NCBI GenBank assembly: GCA_031376885.1
Contig: JANMEL010000193.1
Location: 1-36,723, forward strand
Direction of reading: 5' to 3'
Origin: Chamaesiphon sp031376885
GTDB lineage: Bacteria; Cyanobacteriota; Cyanobacteriia; Cyanobacteriales; Chamaesiphonaceae
DNA: 36,723 nucleotides
Part shown: in pieces, positions 15,841 through 24,522 of the stretch
Layout: each line of letters starts with the position of its first letter
Position numbering within the stretch: position 1 is the first letter of the stretch
Notes under the pieces: model-generated
What the model saw: only the letters and a program-made list of their open reading frames with translations
What the model was told of the DNA's origin: nothing
Databases searched by the model: none
Program-made: the position numbers and the translations under genes

Positions 15841-17343
15841 ATGATGAACATCCCTGTGCTGCGCCGTTGGCGTAGCCTCCGCCTTGCGGAATCGACTGGA
15901 ATGGATCGAAGTTTGGTTGCGGGGGGAACGATCTCGATCTTGGGAAGCTGGCTTTATTTTAATCATGTTCCCCTCAAATGTTTGGTAACATCCATATTCG
16001 ATATCTCTTTCTTCAATGGGGCGATCCTGGTTACAGGTTTGGTGTTATCGGCTTTTTTTGGTTGGCGTTATCGTCGATCGATTGAATTAGCCCCAGGATT
16101 ACACCGATGGCCATTGGCGTTGATGTTGGGGTGTGGCTTGGGATCGATCGCGACTCAGTGGTTGGTATCATTAGTTCAGTTACCTGTGGGTTTATTTTTA
16201 TTGGGTAGCTATGGTCTCTTGGGGCTATGGTTAGCACCATCCTTATGGCGGCGGGGTTTGCCTGTGGGAATCGCGATCGCCTGTTTGTTGCCCTTTGGGA
16301 TGCAGTTTAGTACGGGAGTTGGTACGCCGCCAAGGATTGCCACGGCACATGTGGTGGAATGGATTTTGCATCAATGGCAGATTTCGGCTATTTCCGCAGG
16401 TGATGTAATTGTCTTGGATACTGGGGTTGCTTATGTGGATCTACCTTGCAGTGGACTCAAAAGTATGTGGACTGGAACACTATTTTTGTTGGCGGCAACT
16501 TGGCTGGAAGGACGACAAATCGGGCTACGTTGGTTGCTTGTCGGTGTGATGAATTTGGGTCTTTTGGCGATCGCCAATGTTTGCCGGGTGTTGATTTTGA
16601 CCATTCTCGTGCATGTATTACATCAGTCGGCATGGGCCGAAATTTTGCACGTACCATTGGGTGTGATGGGGTTTGTGATGGCCAGTTTGCTGACTTGGGG
16701 ATTGTTACGATTCGTGCCGAAAGGGTTGACTCTGGCGGCAATAGAGAAACCGATCGAGGGTACATCTAAAGGACTAAACAGGATTATCTGGGTTATTACT
16801 ATTGTATTACTGGCGATTGTGCCGATGCCACAACAAGATCGGGCGATCTCACTGGTAGATTTATCGAAATTGGAATGGTTGGCACCGATGCAGACGCAAG
16901 TCGTGGATCTCAATCCTCAAGAGCGCAAATTTTTTGCTAGTTATGCGGGAGTAACAACCCGAAAACAGCAGTTTCAATACGCAGACTTAACCGGAACCTC
17001 AGTCGTAGTAGCAAGCCCGACATGGCAAGCGCACCATTCACCAGAACTCTGTTTGGCAGCAATTGGTTATCAGATCGCGCCGAGGATCGAGCGGGTAATT
17101 ACGCCAGAAGTTACGGCAAGATGGCTATCTTTGGATGGCGGCAAGCAGTCGGCGATCTATTGGTTTCAATCGGCAACGCGGACAACGGATGATTATATGT
17201 CGCGCTTCTGGGATGATATATTTCGCCGAGAATCCCGCTGGACAATGGTTTCAGTTGTATTCGATCGCCCTGCGGCACCAGATGAATCGACGTTACAAGC
17301 ATTTATCAAACAGACACACGATGCAATCGATCGGCTCAATTGA
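15841..17343 (+). CDS. xrtO: Exosortase (XrtO-like) with fused C-terminal EpsI-like domain
   Basis: A 500-residue polytopic inner-membrane cysteine protease/transpeptidase expected to cleave PEP-CTERM sorting signals. The exosortase triad is visible: Cys203 in DLPCSGLKSMW, Arg249 in NVCRVLIL and His270 in HVPLGVMGF. They are set among about nine membrane helices (25-295). A further TM at about 314-330 leads to an EpsI-like periplasmic domain (about 340-500) with its HxPExCL motif (HHSPELCLAAIGY, 398-410). The downstream gene encodes a polytopic PEP-CTERM protein of the type assigned to exosortase O, hence the symbol (inferred). Residues 9-18 (RWRSLRLAE region) are encoded by a dispersed repeat at 15864-15895. 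The true start may be Met21 (15901), although neither start has a good ribosome-binding site. Confidence 0.85.
   Translation: MMNIPVLRRWRSLRLAESTGMDRSLVAGGTISILGSWLYFNHVPLKCLVTSIFDISFFNGAILVTGLVLSAFFGWRYRRSIELAPGLHRWPLALMLGCGLGSIATQWLVSLVQLPVGLFLLGSYGLLGLWLAPSLWRRGLPVGIAIACLLPFGMQFSTGVGTPPRIATAHVVEWILHQWQISAISAGDVIVLDTGVAYVDLPCSGLKSMWTGTLFLLAATWLEGRQIGLRWLLVGVMNLGLLAIANVCRVLILTILVHVLHQSAWAEILHVPLGVMGFVMASLLTWGLLRFVPKGLTLAAIEKPIEGTSKGLNRIIWVITIVLLAIVPMPQQDRAISLVDLSKLEWLAPMQTQVVDLNPQERKFFASYAGVTTRKQQFQYADLTGTSVVVASPTWQAHHSPELCLAAIGYQIAPRIERVITPEVTARWLSLDGGKQSAIYWFQSATRTTDDYMSRFWDDIFRRESRWTMVSVVFDRPAAPDESTLQAFIKQTHDAIDRLN
15864..15895. repeat. Small dispersed hairpin repeat, copy 2, inside the exosortase 5' end
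   Basis: CCGTTGGCGTAGCC is followed by the stem TCCGC-CTT-GCGGA and ATCGA. It is the same element as 15781-15813 with the stem changed on both sides. It lies between two candidate start codons of the exosortase gene. Confidence 0.8.
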
Positions 17344-17380
17344 GAATTCTCCCCCCACTCCTAATCTGGTAACTCAATAC

Positions 17381-17455
17381 TCCTGCGAAAGTAAAAGCAC
17401 AATCATTTTCAATACCGTTTTCGTCTAAAGTTCCCCCTATCCCCTATCCCCTAAC
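17381..17455 (+). repeat. MITE-like element, copy 2
   Basis: TCCTGCGAAAGT, about 45 bp of element-specific sequence and three CCCTATC-type heptamers. It is nearly identical to the reverse complement of 61-140. The heptamers end 2-5 nt before the start codon of the PEP-CTERM gene, and no second terminal repeat is present. Confidence 0.75.
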
Positions 17456-17457
17456 TA

Positions 17458-20133
17458 ATGAACCTACTATTTAAACTCTCCTTCTGGATCTTCAACATTA
17501 CCCTACTGCTAATCCTTGGTGTGGGCTTCTTTCCATCGATGGGGATGGCATTTGTTCGGGATTCGATCGAAGGTAGAGTACCGATCGATTTGATCGTGCC
17601 ATTAATTGGTTTGGTAGGCGTGCCAATAACTACGACGATCGCGCGGAAGAAGCAGCAGCAAGGGCTGGAAACCAAGTTATCATCATTATCTCTATTTGAG
17701 TTGTTTTACGCCCTAGAAGCCCCAATTTTGGCGGTCTGCGCGATTCGGCTGTTTATACTGCGGGATCTGACTCCGGCGAGTGGATTTTTGCTAGTTTCTG
17801 CCGGATTGGGTTGCTTGGGTAGCTGTTATTGGTTTTGGCAACAACGTCAGGTTGAATCATCGCCGGAGCAACGGGGGAATTTGTTTTCTTTGGCGGGTTT
17901 GAGTTTATTTTTATTTGTCTCTGTATATGTGGCGGCGATCGTCTTGTTTTTTGCGATCCCAGTGGGCAAGTGGTTTATTGCTCATTTATACATTCTTTTG
18001 GGCATTCTTTTGATGAGTATTCTCGTCTTACCAGTGTTCGTATGTGCTTTTGCGATGGGTAGTTTGCCGTTTGGGATGGTGTTGGTGGCACAGAAACTTT
18101 GGTGGCAAAATCTCCAGCAATCGATCGAGCGTTATGGTAAGTGGCAGATGAGGGCATTTGTCAGTGGGTTGGCGATCGTTTGGCTGGGGGTTTTTATCGT
18201 CGTGCAACAACAACCCCAAGTTGAGGCATTGGCTTTGTTAAAGAAACCAATCGTAGATCGTCAGGCTTATCTCGAACGATCGGATTTATTCCGGCGGGGT
18301 TTATTAAATGCTTACCTTGCAGATTATCGTTATTTACGTTATTTGGACGATCGACGAGTATTCGATGCTTATCGTTGGCTCCACGTAACAGAACCGATCG
18401 CCCAAAGTATTCAAAATAGTTATGATTTCCTCACCCATCCATTTACTTACCAAGGAAATCGAACCGATCGCCAAGATGCGGAAAATCTCTACGCCAATTT
18501 TTTTGATACGCCGATCTTTAGGGGTGAACAAGATGTCATTCGCCATGCTTTTGAATCAAATTTCAATCGTCGTGAGGCAAATGCTGGATTATTGACGATC
18601 GATGCCCGACGGGTACTATTAGCACAACAACAGATAAAAATCTCGCCCCAAGGTGATTGGGCAGAAATCGAACTCCACGAAACTTATGAAAATCAAACTT
18701 CTGAATCAGAAGAAATTTTCTATTATTTTTCTTTGCCTGAAAGTGCGGCAGTAACTGGAATCTGGTTGGGTGAAACTGAAGATCGCGCTCTGCGTTTTCC
18801 ATTCCAAATTTCCACCCGTGGAGCCGCCCAAAAGATTTATACACAGCAAGTTCAGCGACAAGTAGATCCAGCTTTGCTAGAACAGGTGGGGCCGCAAAAT
18901 TACCGTCTGCGGGTTTATCCGATCTTACCAGAAGGAAAGCCGATGCACATGTGGATGACTTATAAAGTCATGAAACAAGATGGGAGTTGGCAGTTACCCC
19001 ATCTAAATGAGCGGCGTAATGTTTACTGGAATCGATATACCAAACGCACAATTGATGACCGATCGAACGCCGTAGGAAATGAATGGCTACCCAAGGAAAT
19101 CGCCGCTAATAAATCTGCACCAGAAGTACATCAATTTACATTGCCCAACGGTAGCAATATTATCGCCAAACCCTTCGATCCTCAAGGCTATAATTTACCC
19201 AAAAATAAACGACTGGCGATCGTCCTCGACAGATCCTACAGTATGAATGCCCATCGTCAAGAATTAGTAAAAACGGTCGATTGGTTGCGATCGAATATTC
19301 TGCCCCACAACCAAATGGATCTATATTTGACATCCAATATCCCAGATCGAGCGCAGTCGCTCCCAATTGCCGACTTCCAGCCAGACAAGACAGTCTTCTA
19401 TGGCAAAATCGAACCTCAGCAAATGTTGGCACAATTCCAGACACTTAGCCAAGGAGCCGCCAATCCCAAGTATGACGCGGTAGTGATGTTGACAGATCGT
19501 GGTAGTTATGAGTTGACAACCGATCGTCGAGCCGAGCGATCCATATCTGCGCCGCTATGGATGGTGCATTTGGGCGGATTGCCTTTAGCCTATGATGATG
19601 CCACCCTAGCATCGATTCAGAGCAGTGGTGGTAGCGTCTCGACGGAGATAAAAACGGTAATGCAGCGGATTGCAACACTACCGAGTTTGGGAGAGGGCAC
19701 ATCGTTATTGAATGTCGTAGATAACTATGCTTGGTTTCTAAGTAAACCCACAGATCCGGCATCACAGCCACAAGATAATGGCTTTGGTGCGATCGCCGCT
19801 CGTCAATGGGTAGCTCAGGTGAGTCAATCCCTCAAGCCAACCCAGTTAAAAGAGTTGGATGCAGTACATGTCCTCGCAAAACGATACAATATCGTCACAC
19901 CATACTCATCAGCGATCGTCCTAGTCAACGATGCCCAGAAACAAGATCTCAAAACAGCCGAGCAAGACAAAGATCGATTCGATCGCCAAGTAGAAGATAA
20001 ACAGCCATCTCAGCCATCTCAGACACCCCAGGTTTCAGCCACCCCAGAGCCTGCGGAATGGTTATTACTTTCGATCGTGCTCTTAATGTTGGGCATAATC
20101 TATCGCCGCAACACCACAAAATCAGTAGTTTAA
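17458..20133 (+). CDS. PEP-CTERM polytopic membrane protein with VIT and vWA-like domains (TIGR02921 type)
   Basis: An 891-residue protein in three parts. Residues 1 to about 255 hold about seven membrane helices. A large extracytoplasmic region includes a VIT-like domain (about 380-505) and a von Willebrand A-like domain (about 585-720) with a MIDAS motif, DRSYS (Asp591, Ser593, Ser595), and MLTDRGS. A PEP-CTERM sorting signal lies at the C-terminus: PEPAEW at 863-868, one short hydrophobic helix, then RR. PEP-CTERM on a multi-pass protein is unusual and is the hallmark of the family paired with exosortase O. The adjacent exosortase gene therefore probably processes this one protein. Its function is unknown; vWA/VIT suggests metal-dependent protein-protein contact at the cell surface. 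No Shine-Dalgarno is visible because a heptamer array abuts the ATG. Confidence 0.87.
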   Translation: MNLLFKLSFWIFNITLLLILGVGFFPSMGMAFVRDSIEGRVPIDLIVPLIGLVGVPITTTIARKKQQQGLETKLSSLSLFELFYALEAPILAVCAIRLFILRDLTPASGFLLVSAGLGCLGSCYWFWQQRQVESSPEQRGNLFSLAGLSLFLFVSVYVAAIVLFFAIPVGKWFIAHLYILLGILLMSILVLPVFVCAFAMGSLPFGMVLVAQKLWWQNLQQSIERYGKWQMRAFVSGLAIVWLGVFIVVQQQPQVEALALLKKPIVDRQAYLERSDLFRRGLLNAYLADYRYLRYLDDRRVFDAYRWLHVTEPIAQSIQNSYDFLTHPFTYQGNRTDRQDAENLYANFFDTPIFRGEQDVIRHAFESNFNRREANAGLLTIDARRVLLAQQQIKISPQGDWAEIELHETYENQTSESEEIFYYFSLPESAAVTGIWLGETEDRALRFPFQISTRGAAQKIYTQQVQRQVDPALLEQVGPQNYRLRVYPILPEGKPMHMWMTYKVMKQDGSWQLPHLNERRNVYWNRYTKRTIDDRSNAVGNEWLPKEIAANKSAPEVHQFTLPNGSNIIAKPFDPQGYNLPKNKRLAIVLDRSYSMNAHRQELVKTVDWLRSNILPHNQMDLYLTSNIPDRAQSLPIADFQPDKTVFYGKIEPQQMLAQFQTLSQGAANPKYDAVVMLTDRGSYELTTDRRAERSISAPLWMVHLGGLPLAYDDATLASIQSSGGSVSTEIKTVMQRIATLPSLGEGTSLLNVVDNYAWFLSKPTDPASQPQDNGFGAIAARQWVAQVSQSLKPTQLKELDAVHVLAKRYNIVTPYSSAIVLVNDAQKQDLKTAEQDKDRFDRQVEDKQPSQPSQTPQVSATPEPAEWLLLSIVLLMLGIIYRRNTTKSVV

Positions 20134-20200
20134 ACCCGCCCTCACCTCCGGCTCCCCTCTCCCAAGCGTGGGAGCGTCGTTTTTATGTCTAGGGTTCCCC

Positions 20201-20230
20201 CCGTTGGCGTAGCCTCTCCGACAGGAGATA
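20201..20230. repeat. Small dispersed hairpin repeat, copy 3
   Basis: CCGTTGGCGTAGCC followed by a TCTCC-GACA-GGAGA hairpin. It sits at the centre of a longer inverted pair (about 20177-20188 and 20229-20241). Confidence 0.75.
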
Positions 20231-20320
20231 TAAAAAAACGACAAGACAGAGGGGCTGGGGGTGAGGGCAAGCGGCTGAGGGCAAGGGCTATCCCTGTTAA
20301 TGTGAGCATCACTTCAACAG

Positions 20321-20474
20321 TTTTCCGATTCTCTCAACAACATCCGCATCCCACACACCAACAAATCTGCCGTAAACCCACCCCACCGTCTCCAACCAAA
20401 CCCTTTGAGGGGGGGTTTGGGGGGGGGACACTCCCCCACCCAATGGGGGGTCTGGGGGTCAGAACCCCCAGATC
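20321..20474 (-). repeat. 154-bp dispersed repeat, copy A
   Basis: It matches 35642-35795 in inverted orientation over its whole length with scattered substitutions and small indels in the G/C runs. It contains C-rich and G-rich tracts (GGGGGTTTGGGGG-like) and a stretch that would translate to FTADLLVCGMRMLLRES in one frame. This is a repeat, not a gene. Confidence 0.85.
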
Positions 20475-20579
20475 CGGATTCTGCCCTCACTAGTAACAAT
20501 CGAAACCCACAAGTACTTACCAACCGCTCCGTTTAGTACAAATAGTCACCTTAACAGGAGCAACGGCACAATGCCTCAT

Positions 20580-21968
20580 CTACGCCGACTCTGGTTTGGG
20601 CACTGAGGCAGGATGAATCAATAACTCAGCAGTCGATCGTTTTTCGACCATTTCGCGGGTGATCGTGCAGCGGGTCAAATCCTTTCTCGAAGGCAGCTCG
20701 TACATCACATCGAGCATCAACTCCTCTACGATCCCGCGCAAGGCTCTAGCCCCAGTTTTGCGGCGGTGAGCTTCCTTGGCAATGGCTCGAATTGCCTCAG
20801 GGCGAAATTCTAGACTGACATTATCCATATGCAGCAATTTTTCATACTGTTTGACTAGAGCGTTGCGTGGCTCCGTGAGGATCGAAACTAGGGCATCTTC
20901 ATCTAACGAATTGAGCGTTGCCACCACTGGCACCCGCCCGATAAATTCAGGAATCAAACCGTACCGCACCAAATCTTCTGGCTCTAAATGCTTCATCATA
21001 TCAGCAGTGCGTTGTTCGCGAGTCAAGTTCTCACCCTGCTGGATGAAACCCATCGACTTCTTGCCCATCCGCTGCTCGATAATTTTTTCTAACCCGACGA
21101 ATGCACCCCCACAAATAAACATGATATTGCTAGTATCGATTTGGATACAGTCTTGATAGGGATGTTTTCTACCGCCTTGAGGGGGGACACTGGCGATCGT
21201 ACCTTCGAGCATTTTCAGTAGTGCCTGTTGGACACCTTCCCCTGAAACATCGCGGGTAATCGAGGGATTTTCACTTTTACGGGCAATTTTATCGATTTCG
21301 TCGATGTAGATAATGCCGCGCTGGGCTTCTTCTACGTCCAAATCGGCGACTTGGAGTAGTCTCAGAAGGATATTTTCTACATCCTCACCCACATAACCTG
21401 CTTCGGTGAGGGTGGTCGCATCTGCAACGGCAAATGGCACATCTAGGACTTTGGCGAGGGTTTGAGCGAGCATTGTCTTCCCGCAACCTGTCGGCCCGAT
21501 CAACAAGATATTCGATTTTTGGAGTTCGACTGTATCATCGGCTGCACTGGCTTTGAGGACGCTATTTCCCCCTGTGGGCGGACGTTCTGGTAGGGGGGTG
21601 TTGCTTTTGGCTTGGGCGTAACTGAGTCGTTTGTAGTGATTATATACAGAGACTGAGAGGACTTTCTTCGCCTCATCCTGGCCGATCACATGCTCGTCTA
21701 GGTACTTTTTCAATTCCCGTGGTTTGGGCATCTCGCTGAGGGAAATCGGGGCCGATTCACGCCGTTTTCGAGGTGGTTCTGATTTGGTTGCTGGTTGAGG
21801 AGTTGGACTATTGGGGTCGAGTAGTTCTTCGTCGAGAATTTCGTTGCAGAGTTCTACACATTCATCACAGATGTATACTCCCGGCCCAGCAATTAGTTTG
21901 CGTACTTGTTCTTGGGATTTCCCACAAAAAGAACATTTGAGATGGGAGTCGTACTTGGTAGATGACAT
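20580..21968 (-). CDS. clpX: ATP-dependent Clp protease ATP-binding subunit ClpX
   Basis: A 462-residue AAA+ unfoldase that feeds substrates to ClpP. The N-terminal zinc-binding domain has Cys12, Cys15, Cys34 and Cys37 (CSFC...CDEC). The AAA+ core has Walker A GPTGCGKT (158-165), pore loop GYVGE (191-195), Walker B IIYIDEID (219-226) and RDVSGEGVQQALLKMLEG (239-256). A spacer of about 25 residues rich in Pro/Gly/Ser (about 124-150) precedes Walker A and is common in cyanobacterial ClpX. The gene lies 145 nt downstream of clpP on the same strand. Confidence 0.98.
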   Translation of the reverse strand: MSSTKYDSHLKCSFCGKSQEQVRKLIAGPGVYICDECVELCNEILDEELLDPNSPTPQPATKSEPPRKRRESAPISLSEMPKPRELKKYLDEHVIGQDEAKKVLSVSVYNHYKRLSYAQAKSNTPLPERPPTGGNSVLKASAADDTVELQKSNILLIGPTGCGKTMLAQTLAKVLDVPFAVADATTLTEAGYVGEDVENILLRLLQVADLDVEEAQRGIIYIDEIDKIARKSENPSITRDVSGEGVQQALLKMLEGTIASVPPQGGRKHPYQDCIQIDTSNIMFICGGAFVGLEKIIEQRMGKKSMGFIQQGENLTREQRTADMMKHLEPEDLVRYGLIPEFIGRVPVVATLNSLDEDALVSILTEPRNALVKQYEKLLHMDNVSLEFRPEAIRAIAKEAHRRKTGARALRGIVEELMLDVMYELPSRKDLTRCTITREMVEKRSTAELLIHPASVPKPESA

Positions 21969-22053
21969 ATGGATGAATGTGCCTTGTGCAGTGTTAAGGG
22001 GAATGTGGGTGTGAACAAGGGTAAATCAGAGTTTAGCCTTTTTGCAAGAGTCG

Positions 22054-22102
22054 AACCATATATCTGAACTTCTACAGGCGACAAGAACGAATTTCGTTCT
22101 TG
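22054..22102. repeat. Partial duplication of the clpP 3' end plus a 9-bp hairpin
   Basis: Bases 22054-22083 match 22140-22169 (inside clpP, coding MSPVEAQTYG) at 26 of 30 positions. Immediately adjacent is a hairpin, CAAGAACGA-ATT-TCGTTCTTG (22082-22102). Both lie in the clpP-clpX spacer and could attenuate or process the shared transcript. Confidence 0.7.
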
Positions 22103-22113
22103 CTCTGACCAGT

Positions 22114-22758
22114 TTATCTTTCGATGACTCGATCGATTAAACCATATGTCTGCGCTTCTACGGGCGACATAAAAAAGTCTCGATCTGTATCTTCGGCTAT
22201 TTTTTCGATCGGCTGTCCGGTATGATTTGCTAGGATCTGATTGAGATTGTTTTTGAGGAACAGGATTTCCTGGGCCTGAATTTCAATATCTACAGCTTGT
22301 CCTTGAGCACCACCTGATGGTTGGTGAATCATGATCCGCGAGTTGGGTAGTGACATCCGTTTTCCGGCTGCCCCACTAGCTAGCAAGAAGGCACCCATGC
22401 TCGCAGCTAAACCATAGCAAATTGTGACGACATTAGGTCGGATTTGTTGCATAGTATCATAGATTGCCATGCCCGCAGTCACCGATCCACCTGGAGAATT
22501 AATGTATAATTGGATATCTTTTTCGGGATCTTCTGCTTCCAAAAAGAGCATTTGGGCGACTAATGTGTCTGCAACAGTGTCATTGACTTGACTACCCAAG
22601 AAAATAATTCGTTCGCGCAATAGTCGTGAATAGAGATCGAAGGCGCGTTCGCCAACACCTGACTGTTCTACCACCATCGGCACCACACTAGCACCTGCGT
22701 AGACATCGTTCTGGCTGTAGCTATTAATCGCCCCGTATGTAGATTTCGATCCAAGCAT
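22114..22758 (-). CDS. clpP: ATP-dependent Clp protease proteolytic subunit
   Basis: A 214-residue serine protease subunit. Catalytic Ser120 lies in YGLAASMGAF and His145 in RIMIHQPSGG, with the Asp in the DTDRDFFMS segment (190-198). The short N-terminal part before VVEQSGVGERAFD is a propeptide-like region. Cyanobacteria carry several ClpP paralogs; the one encoded next to clpX is the partner of ClpX. The order tig-clpP-clpX on this strand is conserved in cyanobacteria and suggests coupling of folding at the ribosome with degradation. Confidence 0.97.
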   Translation of the reverse strand: MLGSKSTYGAINSYSQNDVYAGASVVPMVVEQSGVGERAFDLYSRLLRERIIFLGSQVNDTVADTLVAQMLFLEAEDPEKDIQLYINSPGGSVTAGMAIYDTMQQIRPNVVTICYGLAASMGAFLLASGAAGKRMSLPNSRIMIHQPSGGAQGQAVDIEIQAQEILFLKNNLNQILANHTGQPIEKIAEDTDRDFFMSPVEAQTYGLIDRVIER

Positions 22759-22941
22759 GGTGAAATTATGTAATGTTTAACGTGGTGGTAAATTCAACGT
22801 TAGCGACGGGCGATAGATTTTGCCGTCGCAATTATAAGTTTATTGTAAATGAGTTGAGACGGCTTGAACATCAATCGATCGAAATTTTTGGTTCGATCGA
22901 TTGTGCCCGAATTGAAAGTTAGATTTATCTAGCTTACAATC

Positions 22942-24300
22942 TTACTCTGCTGGTGTGGTTTCAGTCTCAGCCTCAGTCTCTTCTGACTGCTTCAATGACC
23001 CTTCAGGAACTAGTTCAACTTGAGCGCGTTCTTTGAGCCAGTCGAGAGTTTTTTCTTTTTGGAGATCTCCAACGATGAAGGCGCGGAGTCGCTGTTCGTC
23101 GATGTCTTTTTCGCCCGCTAACTGAGGGATAATTTCTGACATTTTGGTCACGATTTCTTCGTCGCTGACGCTAATCCCTTCTGTTTTGGCGATTTTGGCG
23201 ATCGCCAATTCTTTGGTCAGATTATTAATTGCATCGGGGCGGCAAGTTTCTTTCATCCTGGGTATCGTCTCTTGATTGAATATCTGATTGATATTCATCC
23301 CGTACTGCTTGAATTGATTTGCCATCTGGTTGATGATATTCAAGGTCTCTTGTTCGATCAGAGTTTCGGGTAAATCTACCGATGCCACATCAATTAGGGC
23401 TGTTTCTAAAGCTTGATGAATATTGCGATCGGTGGCTGTCTTGGCTTGCTCTTGAAAGCGAGTCTCGATCGATTTCCGATAGGCATCAATTGTCTCCAAG
23501 TCGCTCACTTCCTTGGCAAAATCATCATCCAAAGCAGGTAGTTCTGCCTCTTTGAGATCTTTGAGGACAACATTAAATACTGCTGCTTGTCCGGCTAAAT
23601 CCTCATTTTGATAGTCTTCGGGAAAGACCACCTCAACATTTTTGGTTTCGCCGATACTCATACCAACGATGCCGTGGATCAGATCGCTAATGAATTTTCC
23701 TTCGCTCAATTCGATCTCATAATCTTCAGCTTGGGCACCACTAATATCATCACCATTAGCTAGTTTGCCATCATAGTCAACAACAGCAACATCTTCAAGT
23801 TTTGCCGCTCGATCGACTACTGGAACGATCGTCGCTTTTTCCCGTCGTCGTTGTTCGATGAAATCATCTACCTGTGCAGCATCGTAGGCGATTTCTTCGG
23901 CCTTGACAGATATGCCACCATAGCTACTGATTTCCACTTCTGGGAGTACATCTACAGTCGCCCCAAAGGTCAAGCTTTGACCGGGAATATAATTGACAAT
24001 CAAGTCATCAAACTTGGAAGTGACTTGGTAATTACCGATCGCCGGAATAGATTCTTGCTTAATCGCATTATTGAGCGATGGCTCTAAGAGATACTCGATC
24101 GCCAACGCCTTGATCTGCGACTGTCCCATCCGTTGTAAAATCACTTGCCGAGGAATCTTCCCCTTCCGAAACCCAGGAATATTAGCATCGCTGCTGAGTT
24201 TCTTAATTGCTTGTTCGTAATATCTCGTAGTTTGGTCGCCGCCTACTTCAATCTGCAAACCAATACGGCTTTGGTCGAGTTTTTCCTGGGTAACTTTCAT
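22942..24300 (-). CDS. tig: Trigger factor
   Basis: A 452-residue ribosome-associated chaperone. The N-terminal ribosome-binding domain carries the signature GFRKGKIP (43-50). A FKBP-type peptidyl-prolyl isomerase domain spans about residues 165-250 (VVDYDGKLANGDDISG...). The helical C-terminal chaperone arms end in an acidic, Glu/Thr-rich tail (about 437-452). The gene is at the head of the tig-clpP-clpX group, divergent from asd across a 222-bp spacer. Confidence 0.97.
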   Translation of the reverse strand: MKVTQEKLDQSRIGLQIEVGGDQTTRYYEQAIKKLSSDANIPGFRKGKIPRQVILQRMGQSQIKALAIEYLLEPSLNNAIKQESIPAIGNYQVTSKFDDLIVNYIPGQSLTFGATVDVLPEVEISSYGGISVKAEEIAYDAAQVDDFIEQRRREKATIVPVVDRAAKLEDVAVVDYDGKLANGDDISGAQAEDYEIELSEGKFISDLIHGIVGMSIGETKNVEVVFPEDYQNEDLAGQAAVFNVVLKDLKEAELPALDDDFAKEVSDLETIDAYRKSIETRFQEQAKTATDRNIHQALETALIDVASVDLPETLIEQETLNIINQMANQFKQYGMNINQIFNQETIPRMKETCRPDAINNLTKELAIAKIAKTEGISVSDEEIVTKMSEIIPQLAGEKDIDEQRLRAFIVGDLQKEKTLDWLKERAQVELVPEGSLKQSEETEAETETTPAE

Positions 24301-24509
24301 GGTTATGTATTTCTATCAACGGTCAACGATCTGCTCAATCTACAGCCAGCAAGATTAATTTCAATGGCTGTCGCAATTCGCCATACTCGATCATAGTGCA
24401 TAGCCGATCGGTATTCACAATTGCTCGATCGGTAATCCGGCACCAAGTTGGGGATTTAAAGGTCGCACAAGACAGTAGAATTAGATCCTCGCCCTATTTT
24501 CATCTTTGC

Positions 24510-24514
24510 GGAGG
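24510..24514 (+). promoter_or_regulatory. Strong Shine-Dalgarno deciding a TTG start
   Basis: GGAGG (within GCGGAGGGAGC) lies 8 nt before a TTG at 24523. No ATG or GTG gives a full-length N-terminus, so the TTG is the most likely start codon of asd. Confidence 0.75.
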
Positions 24515-24522
24515 GAGCTTTC

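Larger units (their letters stand above)
20134..20579. other. Repeat-filled spacer between convergent genes
   Basis: It contains a small hairpin repeat (20201-20230), flanked by CGTCGTTTTTAT / ATAAAAAAACGAC inverted sequences, and one copy of a 154-bp dispersed repeat (20321-20474). Open frames here are translations of repeats; no gene is supported. Confidence 0.7.

Noticed and set aside
20185..20523. Open frames on both strands in the spacer before clpX
   Set aside because: They translate the 154-bp repeat and low-complexity G/C tracts, and equivalent frames occur at 35602-35979.
21893..22084. Small minus-strand ORF starting MSPVEVQIYG
   Set aside because: It is the decayed partial copy of the clpP end followed by unrelated clpX leader sequence; it is not a gene.
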